From positions 1-55,963 of the IMG/VR virus record IMGVR_UViG_3300043313_001510: 55,963 nt of DNA; one strand, 5' to 3'. Shown here one piece after another: positions 32,070-40,954 of this stretch. Made by a program: the position numbers and the translations under genes. The stretch's first letter is position 1. Every line of letters starts with the position of its first letter. The DNA is from a virus. The notes under the pieces are model-generated. The model was not told the origin of the DNA and made no database searches. It saw only the letters and a program-made list of their open reading frames with translations.

Positions 32070-32686
32070 GAGTCGAGCAGGTAGGTCGGCATGAACGACG
32101 CGACCTCGACGCCCGACGCGCCGCCACCGTAGTTCGCCAGTTCGCGGACTTCGTAGTAGGCGCTCGCTGCGGCGAGGATGAATCCCTGCAAGTCGTCCGG
32201 CATCTCCGCGAACGATGCGAAGCCCAACTCGGCTGTGACCTTGATGCCGTTGAGCGCCACGCCGCGCGCGAACAATTGGAATCCCCACGTCTTGGGGTCA
32301 GCCGACGACAGCACGGCGAACTGACCGGCAGGAAGCGTCACGCCTTCGCTGTCGAGAATTGTCAATGAGCGCGCGCGGCCGCGCCGCACGATGAACGCGG
32401 GCGGGAAGTTCGCGGCGGTCAGCGCCGACACGCCATAGCCCGACATCGCATAGTCGGGCAGGTAGTGGCCGGCCATCAGGTCGCCTTCCCAGACCCGCAC
32501 CGTCGGCCACACATCGCGCAGCAGGTAGTTCTCGGCCGACGCGACCGCCATGCCGATGTAGCGTTGCAGCAGCGGATCCTCGGCCGAGCCGGTCTCGATG
32601 CGCGCGTGCATCTTCAGGAGCGGCAGCACCTCGGCGATCACCCCGTCGCGGGTCTGCGTGAACTGCGTGAGTTGGAGCGGCCCCAT
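32045..32686 (-). CDS. Head-tail connector (gp6-like), 213 aa
   Basis: 'LKMHARIETGSAEDPLLQRYIGMAVASAENYL' is the conserved gp6-type helical core that docks below the portal. The start ATG shares a base with the TGA of the coiled-coil gene. The C-terminal half is beta-rich. Confidence 0.85.
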   Translation of the reverse strand: MGPLQLTQFTQTRDGVIAEVLPLLKMHARIETGSAEDPLLQRYIGMAVASAENYLLRDVWPTVRVWEGDLMAGHYLPDYAMSGYGVSALTAANFPPAFIVRRGRARSLTILDSEGVTLPAGQFAVLSSADPKTWGFQLFARGVALNGIKVTAELGFASFAEMPDDLQGFILAAASAYYEVRELANYGGGASGVEVASFMPTYLLDSWANLTYA

Positions 32687-33876
32687 CACGTCGGCGGCTC
32701 CACGATCAGCGCCCACTCGGGTTGCGCGTTCCCGCCGGGGATCGGCGGCGAACCGGAGGTCGGACGGCGGCACAGGAACACGCGGCCGTAGTGGCGCACG
32801 ACATCGTTCAGCCGGTAGGTCTCGCCGTCGGTGAACGACCCGCGCCAGTTCCAGCCGATGCCGTTCGCGCCATCGCGCGACCGCTTCATCGCGAGTTGCC
32901 ACGACGCGGCCGCGGCATCAGTGCCGGGCGTCATCCCCTGTGACTGCGCGCGCGCTGCCCAGAGCGTGCCGTCGTACGTGACCCAGTCGCCCGGCCCGTA
33001 CTCGGCCGACGCATCGAACACGCCGCGGTAGTGGAACCCCTCGCCCGGCGGCCCGCGCATCTCGGCCACCTGTGAGCTCAGTCCGGTCACCGCGTTGTCG
33101 ACCGCCTGCTTCAGTGCGATGCCGCCCTCGACGATCCACTCGTCAATCTTCTCGTCCATGCCGCGCAGCCGGGCGGCGGCATCGGCGTCGGCCTGCGCGG
33201 CGATCCGCCCGTACGTCCCGGCCACGCGCGCCTCGGACTCGGACACCGATTCGGCCAGTTCGTGGATGCGCGCCTCGGCGGCGCGCTCGCGCTCGGCCAC
33301 CTCGGCGCGGACCACGGCCAGCCCCTCGGCCACGGCGGCCCGCACGGCCTCGGCCACGGCGGCCCGCAGATCGGCCGCTGTGCGTTCCAGCGCCGCGGCC
33401 GGGGCGGCAGCACCCGCGAGCGCGGCGGCCGCCTCCACGGCCCCGGCAAGGGCCGCCACGCGCGACTCGGCGGCAGCGGCTCCGGCGGCGCGCGCCTCGG
33501 CCTCGGCGCGCACGGCCCCGGCGACGCCCTCGATGCGCCCGCCCAGATCGGCCGTGGTGCGCTCCAGCGCGGCGGCGGGGGCCGCGCCCTCGGCCAGCGG
33601 CGCGACGCGCTCCAGCACGGCCGCAAGGGCCGCAGCGCGTGCGTCCATCTCGGCCCGCGCCTCGGCCAGCACCTCGGCGCGCAGCGCGGCGACCGACGCG
33701 GCAAAATTGCCGGTGGCCTCGGCCAGCGCGGCAGCGCCGGCTTTGTCCTCGACCGCGGCGGCAAGCCGTGCCAGCCCGGCATCGATGGCGGACAGGCGCG
33801 CATCGAGCGGCGTCGTGGCGCGGCGGATCGCCTCGACGGTCTCGCGCGCGAACGCGACGGCGAGTTCAGGCGACAT
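32686..33876 (-). CDS. Ala-rich coiled-coil protein with C-terminal carbohydrate-binding-like repeats
   Basis: 396 aa. Residues about 20-250 are almost pure heptad-like helix with a repeated segment (ALERTTADLGGRIEGVAGAV / ALERTAADLRAAVAEAVRAA). The C-terminus has two copies of a W/Y motif, YRGVFDASAEYGPGDWVTYDG and WRGSFTDGETYRLNDVVRHYG, resembling small chitin-binding-like (CBM5/12) modules. It overlaps the portal gene by 11 nt and sits between portal and connector, an unusual place for a fibre-like protein. It could be a head fibre, a scaffold or a neck whisker. Confidence 0.75.
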   Translation of the reverse strand: MSPELAVAFARETVEAIRRATTPLDARLSAIDAGLARLAAAVEDKAGAAALAEATGNFAASVAALRAEVLAEARAEMDARAAALAAVLERVAPLAEGAAPAAALERTTADLGGRIEGVAGAVRAEAEARAAGAAAAESRVAALAGAVEAAAALAGAAAPAAALERTAADLRAAVAEAVRAAVAEGLAVVRAEVAERERAAEARIHELAESVSESEARVAGTYGRIAAQADADAAARLRGMDEKIDEWIVEGGIALKQAVDNAVTGLSSQVAEMRGPPGEGFHYRGVFDASAEYGPGDWVTYDGTLWAARAQSQGMTPGTDAAAASWQLAMKRSRDGANGIGWNWRGSFTDGETYRLNDVVRHYGRVFLCRRPTSGSPPIPGGNAQPEWALIVEPPT

Positions 33877-35314
33877 GGTGGGGCACCCCTTCGTGCAGCA
33901 CGTCGGAGAAGCGGACGAACGCGGCGATGCCCTCGGCTTCCTCGTCATCGGTCGCATCCGGCTTCGGGTTCTCACCCGGCGGCTTCGGCTTGTCGCTCGG
34001 CGGCGGCGCGGTCGGTGCGGCAGGCGTGGTCGGAGCGGTCGGCGTAGCGGGTTCGTCGAGCATCGACAGCGGCCGGAACTGGACCTGCATCATCGGCTCG
34101 TCGCCACCCTCGACGCCGGGCCAGCCTTCCTGTGCGCGCGCCTCGTTGATGGTCATGAACCCCGACTGGATACCTTCCTTGTACGCGGTGAAGCGCACAT
34201 CGAGATCGGTGCGCAGGATCGCGTCGACATCGAACTCCACGTCGACATCGGCGGCCAGATCGAAGGTCGTGTCGAGCCGCGCTTCCAGTGCCTCAAGGTG
34301 GTATTGCAGGCACCCCGAGTAGTAGGTCCGCATCAGCGTTTCGCTGTTGCGATACGTCACCTTGTCGAGGTCGCCCAGCAGGAAGCCCGGTACGCGGTAG
34401 ACCCGCGCCACATCCGCAATGCCCCAGCGCAGCAACTCCAGCAGTTGCGCGTCGACCGCGGTCATGGTGATCGCTTCCCACTTCAGCCCGTCGCCCAGCA
34501 TCGCCGTGCGACCCGCGCGACCGGGACCGTAGTTCGCGTCCCACTCGGCGCGCAGCCGGTCGGCCAGTTCCTTGCTGATCTTGCCCGGCGCGGTCAGCAC
34601 GCCCGCGGGCCGTGCCATGTTGCCGAAGAACTGCGACGACGACTCGGCCGCGCGCACGCCCAGCGTCGCGGCCATCGCGGCGGCATAGAGCGGCGTCACG
34701 CCGACCAGCGGATGATCCACGCACATGATCCGGTGATGGATCATGTAGCGCGCCGGCACGATGGCACCGTCGCGCTCGGGGTTGTACTCGGAGACCAGCA
34801 GCGGCAGCGAGGTCGAGCGGCCGATCTGATAGAACACGTCGCCCGTCACATCGGAGACCAGCGGCCGGACGAAGGACGGATTCAGCACGTCCATCCTTTT
34901 CACCACGCCGCGCGCATCGCGCGTGAGGTACACGTACGCATTGCCCGCGAGCAGCAGGCTGACGAAGAAATACGAGAAGAAGTCGACGTGCGTCTGATAC
35001 GGATTCGGACTCTGCAACAGCCGATGAATCGGATGATCGTCGGCGAGTACGCGGCCGCCGTCCTTCAGCTTGCGCCACAGGTTGATCGGCAGCTTCGCGA
35101 TATCCGACGAGATGACATTGACGCATCCGTACACCGCGGAGAACGACAGCAGCGGCGGCGTGTTCGGAACGGCAATGACGTTCTGCTGCCACGCGCCGGG
35201 ATACGGCTCGCGGATGATGGTCGCGTTGTTGACCGTGGTCCCGCCACCGGGCGGCGACGACGGCACCGGCAGCATGTTGTACGTGCCGGCCGGTCCGCGG
35301 AAGTGCGGTTTCAC
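33866..35314 (-). CDS. Portal protein, HK97 family
   Basis: 482 aa from GTG 35314. Contains SAVYGCVNVISSDIAKLPINLW, LLLAGNAYVYLTRDARG, ARPAGVLTAPGKISKE and SETLMRTYYSGCLQYHLEALE, characteristic of HK97-type portals. A Pro/Lys-rich C-terminal tail. It forms the dodecameric DNA channel. Note its position after the capsid gene, not before it. Confidence 0.92.
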   Translation of the reverse strand: MKPHFRGPAGTYNMLPVPSSPPGGGTTVNNATIIREPYPGAWQQNVIAVPNTPPLLSFSAVYGCVNVISSDIAKLPINLWRKLKDGGRVLADDHPIHRLLQSPNPYQTHVDFFSYFFVSLLLAGNAYVYLTRDARGVVKRMDVLNPSFVRPLVSDVTGDVFYQIGRSTSLPLLVSEYNPERDGAIVPARYMIHHRIMCVDHPLVGVTPLYAAAMAATLGVRAAESSSQFFGNMARPAGVLTAPGKISKELADRLRAEWDANYGPGRAGRTAMLGDGLKWEAITMTAVDAQLLELLRWGIADVARVYRVPGFLLGDLDKVTYRNSETLMRTYYSGCLQYHLEALEARLDTTFDLAADVDVEFDVDAILRTDLDVRFTAYKEGIQSGFMTINEARAQEGWPGVEGGDEPMMQVQFRPLSMLDEPATPTAPTTPAAPTAPPPSDKPKPPGENPKPDATDDEEAEGIAAFVRFSDVLHEGVPHHVA

Positions 35315-35514
35315 TTGTCACCTTCGGGGCGCACGTCGCGACGCTTGTGGCCGCGATGATTGATCGGGCGCAGCAACTCCGCGCGGCCCTCGCGCAGCAG
35401 CGCGTCGCCGAACGTATCGGAGGTCATGAATTCCTCACCCGGCTCGTACAACACGCGCCCGCCCACGATGATGTGGGCGAGCGCGCGGTAACGACGTGGC
35501 GAGTCGGCCGCCAC
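35311..35514 (-). CDS. Hypothetical protein, 67 aa (GTG start)
   Basis: GTG at 35514, overlap with the portal start. Contains YRALAHIIVGGRVLYEPGEEF and a basic C-terminus (NHRGHKRRDVRPEG). Similar to small genes between capsid and portal in some phages; function unknown. Confidence 0.65.
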   Translation of the reverse strand: MAADSPRRYRALAHIIVGGRVLYEPGEEFMTSDTFGDALLREGRAELLRPINHRGHKRRDVRPEGDK

Positions 35515-35521
35515 GCGGCGC

Positions 35522-36931
35522 TTAGTACGGAACGCCGGTCAGGACTTGCACGGCGGCGTCGCGACGGCGCATCCAGTAGATGAACCGTTCGGCCTTGATG
35601 CCGACGAGGTTCTGCTGCCAGAGCGACGTGAGCGGAGCCGCCGGGGTGGCGGGCGTGCTGTCCATCTGGATCGACGCTTCGCGCGACACGTCGAGCGTGA
35701 TGCCGCCCTCGTCCGCGAGGAAGATCTCCGGCTGGTCGATCAGGATGACCTGTCCGAGGAAGCCCGGCCCGGCGCCCAGCGGCGACGTGGTCGAGACCAC
35801 CACCGGATAGCCCAGCAGCGTCTTGTTGGCCGCCACCGTCGGGAATGCCAGCGTGTCGGTCGCGCCGCGCACCAGCCCGAGGTAGATCGCCGTACGCGGA
35901 TTCATGATCCACGCGGGCGCAGCCATCGGCACGCCAGCCGCGGCCATGGTCGACAGCATCGTGCCGAGGTCGGCGGTGATGTTGGCGATGGTCGAGCCGG
36001 ACGCCGTGATCGGCGTGATGCCGTTGGTGATGGAGCCGGGGCGCACGCCCGCGACCGGGGTGACCGCGGGGTCGATGAATTGCGCGTCGAGGAATTGCGA
36101 GATCGCCGCCTTCATCTCCTGATTCACCACGCCTTCAGCCGACGGGTCGGAGAAGCGCGCGAGTTCCTCGGTGAGTGCGACGATGATCGCGACCTTGGCC
36201 CACGGCAGCATGACCGCGTCGAGCGCGAGCGAGCCGACCGGCTTGCTCATGCCCTCGCCGACCCAGCCCGCCGACGTGATGCCGCCGGTCTGGCGCGTCA
36301 GTCGGATGTTGAACGGCACGCGACGCAGGCTCGGCAGTTGCCCGATGATGGTCGCCGGACGCAGCATCTCGATGAACTCGGACGCCATCGTCTGCGCGTA
36401 GGTCAGCACGCCAGCCCATGCGCTGTTGGTCGTGCTGCCCGGCGTGACCGCCGCGCGCTGCTGCATCATGAAGTTCTCGATGCTGCCGAAGTTGCCGGCG
36501 GCGCGGAAGAATTCGGCCAGTTGCGGCGTGGTGTCGCGCCAGTAGTTCCGCGCGATCTGCTCGGCCTGCATCATGTTGCCCTTGGACGCGATCAGCGCCA
36601 TGACGTAGCGCGCGAACGCCGTGCCCTTGGGCACCTGCTTGTCGACCAGTTGGATCGACGGCACGCCCGGCGTGACCACCGTGCCCGCCTCGGCACCGGC
36701 GGCGGAATGCACCGGCCGCGCCGACGCGGCGATCAGCTTTTCCTGCGCGTCGAGCCGCGACAGGTGCGCGTTGACGGTCTCGGCCTCCGACTTGAACTTG
36801 TCGAAGGACTTCGTTTCCTCGTCGGTGAAGGTACGCTCCTCGGCCGACGCGCCGTCGACGAGGGACTGCATGGATGCGAGCGCCGCGTCGCGACGCGATT
36901 GCATGGTCGCCATCTGCTCGGCGATGTTCAT
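35522..36931 (-). CDS. Major capsid protein, HK97 fold
   Basis: 469 aa. Residues 1-100 form a coiled-coil delta domain (scaffold) likely removed by the protease. Then the HK97 core: QTMASEFIEMLRPATIIGQL, VPFNIRLTRQTGGITSAGWVGEG, DPAVTPVAGVRPGSITNG and the A-loop region ending in VGIKAERFIYWMRRRDA. SD TGGAG before ATG 36931. Encoded after the protease. Confidence 0.93.
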   Translation of the reverse strand: MNIAEQMATMQSRRDAALASMQSLVDGASAEERTFTDEETKSFDKFKSEAETVNAHLSRLDAQEKLIAASARPVHSAAGAEAGTVVTPGVPSIQLVDKQVPKGTAFARYVMALIASKGNMMQAEQIARNYWRDTTPQLAEFFRAAGNFGSIENFMMQQRAAVTPGSTTNSAWAGVLTYAQTMASEFIEMLRPATIIGQLPSLRRVPFNIRLTRQTGGITSAGWVGEGMSKPVGSLALDAVMLPWAKVAIIVALTEELARFSDPSAEGVVNQEMKAAISQFLDAQFIDPAVTPVAGVRPGSITNGITPITASGSTIANITADLGTMLSTMAAAGVPMAAPAWIMNPRTAIYLGLVRGATDTLAFPTVAANKTLLGYPVVVSTTSPLGAGPGFLGQVILIDQPEIFLADEGGITLDVSREASIQMDSTPATPAAPLTSLWQQNLVGIKAERFIYWMRRRDAAVQVLTGVPY

Positions 36932-36959
36932 GATCGGACTCCAGTGGTGGGTGGGTGTC

Positions 36960-37556
36960 TTACCGGGGATGGCGGTCGGCGACGCCCAACCGCAGCACCG
37001 CGATCTGTGCACGCGCTACGTCCAGCCCCGACGCGGACTGGAACAGCGCGCGGCGCACCGCGGGCGAGAAGTGACGAGCGAGCGACAGCGCGCTCGGGTT
37101 GGCAGGGATGCTGACGACGGAGTTCTCCAGCAACTCCTGCCCGATGAATTCGTAGCCGCCGGTCCACTTGTTGGTGACCGGGTCCTTGATCTCGTTCGGT
37201 TCCTTGGTCGGCTGGAAGCCGACGCTCACCGCCTTGAGGATTTTCTGATCGACCAGCCGCCGCACGGCATCGACGATCTCCGACGTGCCTTCGTCGGCGA
37301 AGCGGATGTCGGCGATCAGTTCCTTCCGCTGCTTGTCGATGCTGACCTCGGCGGTCCCGATGGGATCGCGCGCCGAGTGGCCGAACAGCACGATGGGATT
37401 CTTGCGGTAGTTCGACAGGTCCCAGCCCGACACGCGGATGACATCGCCGTAGCGGTCGATGGTTTCATCCGACGCGACCACGCGCATGCGGCCGTCGCCC
37501 TGTGACTCGGCGGCGCGGACCTCGCGGTACTGGATTCCCTTCGGGACGGTTCGCAT
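36960..37556 (-). CDS. Prohead protease, HK97 type
   Basis: 198 aa. Catalytic His60 (IVLFGHSARDP) and Ser111 (LKAVSVGF) fit the U35/S78 herpesvirus-like fold. ASDETIDRYGDVI is the usual N-terminal signature. It matures the capsid by cleaving the MCP scaffold domain. The 125-nt gap 37557-37681 before terminase holds no gene. Confidence 0.92.
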   Translation of the reverse strand: MRTVPKGIQYREVRAAESQGDGRMRVVASDETIDRYGDVIRVSGWDLSNYRKNPIVLFGHSARDPIGTAEVSIDKQRKELIADIRFADEGTSEIVDAVRRLVDQKILKAVSVGFQPTKEPNEIKDPVTNKWTGGYEFIGQELLENSVVSIPANPSALSLARHFSPAVRRALFQSASGLDVARAQIAVLRLGVADRHPR

Positions 37557-37681
37557 GGAGTCGGCTCCGCTGCGAGCCGGACCCCAATCCGTCGCCCGTG
37601 ATGACTGTCGCGTGAGTGGGGGCTTACCTGCTACCCGGTGGGCGCTTGTCGCGCTCGGAGGGTGGCGGTCGGCCGCGACTG

Positions 37682-39736
37682 TCAGGCATGGGCCGGGACA
37701 CTACCGGTAGCGTTTGCCGGTGTCAAGGAAACAATGGATGGTTCCCGGTCGGTGGCGTCGAGGAACATCAGCCGACCCAGCGCCATCAGCGTCGCGATCA
37801 GCCCATCGATCTTGACCAGTGGATCCGCGCGATCCTTGCGCGGGAAGATGTTGCCCTTGAAATCCTCCTGCACCATCACGCAGCCGACGTTCCACGCCAG
37901 CACCGGATTGCCGGTGTGATGCAGTCGCCGCTCCAGCGCCAGCGCCTCGATCTCCTTCATCGGCGGCGAGAAGTTCTGGACCAGCGGCCGGTACTCGATC
38001 ACCGACACGTCGGCATTCTCCAAGTTGCTCGCCATCATGCGCGCCTGCCACGGGTCGTACGCCACGTCGACCACGCGGTACGTCTGGTTGTCGTCGATCA
38101 CGGTCGACTGGATCATCTCCAGATCGTTGACCTCGCCGGGCGATACGGTGATGTGGCCATCGGCGACCCAGCCGCCGTACGCATCGTTCTTCGCAATCGC
38201 GGCGTCGGGCAGGAAGAACTCGGGGAACAGGTAGTAATGCTGCACGCCGTCGATGGTGCGGCGAAACAATTTCACCTTCGCCGCCAAGTCGACCTTGGTC
38301 GCGAGGTCGAGACCGATGATGCATTCCTCACCGGCAAAATCGCCTATGTCGAGGGTGGCGTCCGCGCACGCATCCCAGACCTGCATGTTCATCCACAGCA
38401 CCGACGTCGAGGTCCAGATGTTGAGGTGCTTCTGCTTGAATGCGTTCTGGCGCGCGGCCGACTGCTGCGCTTGCAGGCACAGGTTGGCGATGGCGTCCGG
38501 CATCACGCTGACGCCCCAATTCGGATTGGCCTTGATCCACGATTTCTTGTCGCGCCAGTCGTCGGTCTTGTCGATGGTGTAGATCACCGCGAAGAATTGC
38601 TCGTCGTCGATCTTCTGCTCCAGCAGCCGCGTGGCGTACTGCCACTGTTCGTAGCCGACGCTCGACTGATTCGACGCCGCGGTGGTGATGCCCAGCATGA
38701 GCGGTTGCGTGCGCTTGCCGGTGGCGGTTTGCAGCACGTCGAACACCTCGCCGTTCTTGTGCTGCGCCAGTTCGTCCAGCACGGCGAAGTGGACGTTCAG
38801 CCCGTCGAGCGAGGTGGCGTCGCGCGACAGCGGCCGGAACGTCGCGGCGTTTTCCTCCTGCACGATGGCGTGCGCCGCGACCATCACGCCATAGCGCCGG
38901 CGGAACTCCGGCGCGCGTTCGGCCATGCGCTGCGCGGTGTCGAACACCAGCCGCGCCTGCTGCCGCGTGACGGCGGCGGCGTAAACCTCGGCCCCGCCCT
39001 CGCCGTCGAGCGCGAGCATGTAGAGCGCCAGCGGCGCGGCGAGCGTGGTCTTGCCGTTGCCGCGTGGTACATAGCACAGGGCATAGCGGAAGCGCCGCGT
39101 GCCGGTCTCGCGGTTCACCCAGCCGAACGTCGACGCGATGATGAATCTCTGCCACGGCATCAGCACCAGCCGTTGTCGTGCACGCGGTCCCTTGATCTCG
39201 CGGAATAGCTGCAAGACCCGGCAGACCCGTTCCGCCTTCGCGAAGTCGAACGTGTAGGGCCAGTCGCCCTTACCGATCTTTTCGAGGTCGCGCTCATGGC
39301 GCTCGCACGCGAGCCGCACCATGCGACCGGCCGGAATCAATCCGGCGATCACGTCCCGTGCGTACTGGAACGCCGACGCGACGTTGTCGAATCCGGCCGC
39401 CGCCAGTTCGATCAGATCCTCGTCGAGGAACTGCGGCTTGCCCAGCGTGACCGGCAGCGTGGTCGGATTGACACGCGGCGGATTCAGTTCATCGGGGGTG
39501 GGCTGCGTCCACGGCCGTCGCTTCGCGACCCGTTGCTGCGCGGCCTCCAGCAGTTCGTTGCTGCGTGCCGGGTCCGACAGCAGCGCCTGTGCCTCGGCGG
39601 GCGTGGCCGGCTCGCGCCGACGCCGCTCGCGTCCGCGTCGATTCGATTCGATCTTCGCGGCGTGCGCTTCCTCGGGTGTCGCGTACTTGCGTCGACCGCC
39701 ACGCTTGCGTGGCTCGATGTCATCAGTCGATGGCAT
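37682..39736 (-). CDS. Large terminase subunit, 684 aa
   Basis: ATG 39736 lies inside the small terminase gene. An Arg/Lys-rich N-terminal extension of about 90 residues is unusual. ATPase Walker A at about residues 223-230 (PRGNGKTT), Walker B near FAVLDELAQHK, and the nuclease motif (IIGLDLATKVDLA, about 470) are clear. Packages DNA from a concatemer with the small subunit. Confidence 0.92.
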   Translation of the reverse strand: MPSTDDIEPRKRGGRRKYATPEEAHAAKIESNRRGRERRRREPATPAEAQALLSDPARSNELLEAAQQRVAKRRPWTQPTPDELNPPRVNPTTLPVTLGKPQFLDEDLIELAAAGFDNVASAFQYARDVIAGLIPAGRMVRLACERHERDLEKIGKGDWPYTFDFAKAERVCRVLQLFREIKGPRARQRLVLMPWQRFIIASTFGWVNRETGTRRFRYALCYVPRGNGKTTLAAPLALYMLALDGEGGAEVYAAAVTRQQARLVFDTAQRMAERAPEFRRRYGVMVAAHAIVQEENAATFRPLSRDATSLDGLNVHFAVLDELAQHKNGEVFDVLQTATGKRTQPLMLGITTAASNQSSVGYEQWQYATRLLEQKIDDEQFFAVIYTIDKTDDWRDKKSWIKANPNWGVSVMPDAIANLCLQAQQSAARQNAFKQKHLNIWTSTSVLWMNMQVWDACADATLDIGDFAGEECIIGLDLATKVDLAAKVKLFRRTIDGVQHYYLFPEFFLPDAAIAKNDAYGGWVADGHITVSPGEVNDLEMIQSTVIDDNQTYRVVDVAYDPWQARMMASNLENADVSVIEYRPLVQNFSPPMKEIEALALERRLHHTGNPVLAWNVGCVMVQEDFKGNIFPRKDRADPLVKIDGLIATLMALGRLMFLDATDREPSIVSLTPANATGSVPAHA

Positions 39737-40199
39737 CCCACGACGACGGACCACTCGGTCCGCTCCCCATCGGCGGCGCGTGCTTGAGTCGGCCTATCGG
39801 ACTGAATCCGAGTTCGAACATGATGCGGCGTACGGTCTCGTCGTGCACCTTCGCCGCTTGGAAGTACGGCTGCAATGACGGCTTGCCCGAGGTCGGATGC
39901 TTCATCACCGGTCCGAATTCCTTCAGCTTCGCGAGCGCCTTGTCGCGCATCACGATCTGTCGAGCGAGCGTCGCGATCAGCAATCCGTCCGGTCGCCCGT
40001 GCACGATGGGGATCAGGAATTCCTTGCACAGGAAGTCGTACACGCGCTGCTCGTCGGCGTCGAGTTTCTCCCACGGTGGCAGCTTCGGTACCGGGTCGCG
40101 CGGCGAGACCTTGCTGTCGTCGCGCAGCTTCTGCGGATCATGCTGCGCCGTGCCGTTCAACAGCTTGAGGACCGTCGAGACACGTGCGCCACTAGCCAC
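39723..40199 (-). CDS. Small terminase subunit (P27-like), 158 aa
   Basis: GTG at 40199 is proposed; upstream in-frame starts are possible. WEKLDADEQRVYDFLCKEFLIPIVHGRPDG and MRDKALAKLKEFGPVMKHPTSGK fit P27-family small terminases with a central oligomerisation region. Overlaps the large subunit by 14 nt. Confidence 0.75.
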   Translation of the reverse strand: MASGARVSTVLKLLNGTAQHDPQKLRDDSKVSPRDPVPKLPPWEKLDADEQRVYDFLCKEFLIPIVHGRPDGLLIATLARQIVMRDKALAKLKEFGPVMKHPTSGKPSLQPYFQAAKVHDETVRRIMFELGFSPIGRLKHAPPMGSGPSGPSSWDAID

Positions 40200-40425
40200 G
40201 CCGACCCCCGCGGATTCGTGGCAGCACCGGCCGCCCGCTCCCATCCGACTCGGCCAGCACCCGCGGGACGTGCGCGGGAAGCCCCGTCGCACCCCCAGAT
40301 CGGGCCGTGGTGGCGCTCGGCGACGCGGCGGCACCCTCGGCCGCCCGGCGACGCTTGCGCCGCGCTGCGGCCCCGCTAGATGCCGCGCCGCGAGTCGGCT
40401 TCGAAGTGCCGCGTAGCGTCACCAT
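40192..40425 (-). CDS. Basic low-complexity protein, 77 aa (doubtful)
   Basis: ATG 40425, ending with 8-nt overlap into the small terminase start. Arg/Ala/Gly-rich (SSGAAARRKRRRAAEGAAA). GC-rich third positions fit coding, but no motif; could also be the N-terminus of an alternative small terminase start in another frame. Confidence 0.4.
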   Translation of the reverse strand: MVTLRGTSKPTRGAASSGAAARRKRRRAAEGAAASPSATTARSGGATGLPAHVPRVLAESDGSGRPVLPRIRGGRRG

Positions 40426-40567
40426 GAATTGCGTCTAAGTCCTTGAATCGATTGACGAAAAGTCGGACGAAAACAAAAGCGGATCCGGCGGACTTTTGGC
40501 AAGTCCTTGATTTTTAACGACATTCCCCCCTCGGCCCTGCCCCCTTCAAGAGTTGGACCAGTTTGCA
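40426..40567 (-). promoter_or_regulatory. Late operon leader with repeats; candidate late promoter and/or cos region
   Basis: The AT-richest stretch of the area, between HNH and the terminase genes. AAGTCCTTGA occurs at 40437-40446 and 40501-40510, and GGACTT/AAGTCC form an inverted repeat at 40490-40506. HNH-TerS-TerL adjacency is typical of cos phages, so a terminase recognition site is plausible; a C-rich run (CCCCCC) at 40526 is nearby. No operator-family dyad is present, which separates this leader from the early promoters. Confidence 0.45.
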
Positions 40568-40954
40568 TCACAGCAGTCCGAAACCGGGTTCATCCGACGA
40601 ACGGGGTGGCCCGCTGACCCGGTTGCCGAAGCCGCCGTCGTGGCGTGCCGTCTTGCTGTCGTGGTGGACCTTGCACATGCTCTGGAGGTTGGCCGGGTCG
40701 AAGAACAGGTGCTGCTGTCCGCGATGCGGCGTGCGGTGATCCACCACCGTCGCCCGGTTCATGCATCCATGCACGCAGCAATCCGGATGCGCGTCGAGTT
40801 GCTGCGCACGCAGGGCGCGCCACGCCGATGTGCGATACAGCCGTCGGTTGGTGGTGCCACCACGTTCGCGCTCGTAAGCCCGTGCTGCCTGCGCTTCCTC
40901 GCGCAACGCACGCGGCTGTCGACCATAGACGGATGACTGCACCCGGTTACGCAT
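40568..40954 (-). CDS. HNH endonuclease, 128 aa
   Basis: ATG 40954, overlapping the stop of the IbrB-like gene by 8 nt. LYRTSAWRALRAQQLDAHP, CCVHGC, VVDHRTPHRG, DPANLQSMCKVHHDSKT form a standard HNH with two zinc-binding Cys pairs. Next to terminase genes such HNH proteins assist cos cleavage in HK97-like phages. Confidence 0.88.
   Translation of the reverse strand: MRNRVQSSVYGRQPRALREEAQAARAYERERGGTTNRRLYRTSAWRALRAQQLDAHPDCCVHGCMNRATVVDHRTPHRGQQHLFFDPANLQSMCKVHHDSKTARHDGGFGNRVSGPPRSSDEPGFGLL

Noticed and set aside
33095-35359. 754-codon rightward frame opposite portal and coiled-coil genes
   Set aside because: Shadow of two well-supported leftward genes; no start signal or family.
38333-38348. 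CCGGCAAAATCGCC resembling the hairpin family
   Set aside because: Imperfect stem inside the terminase coding sequence.
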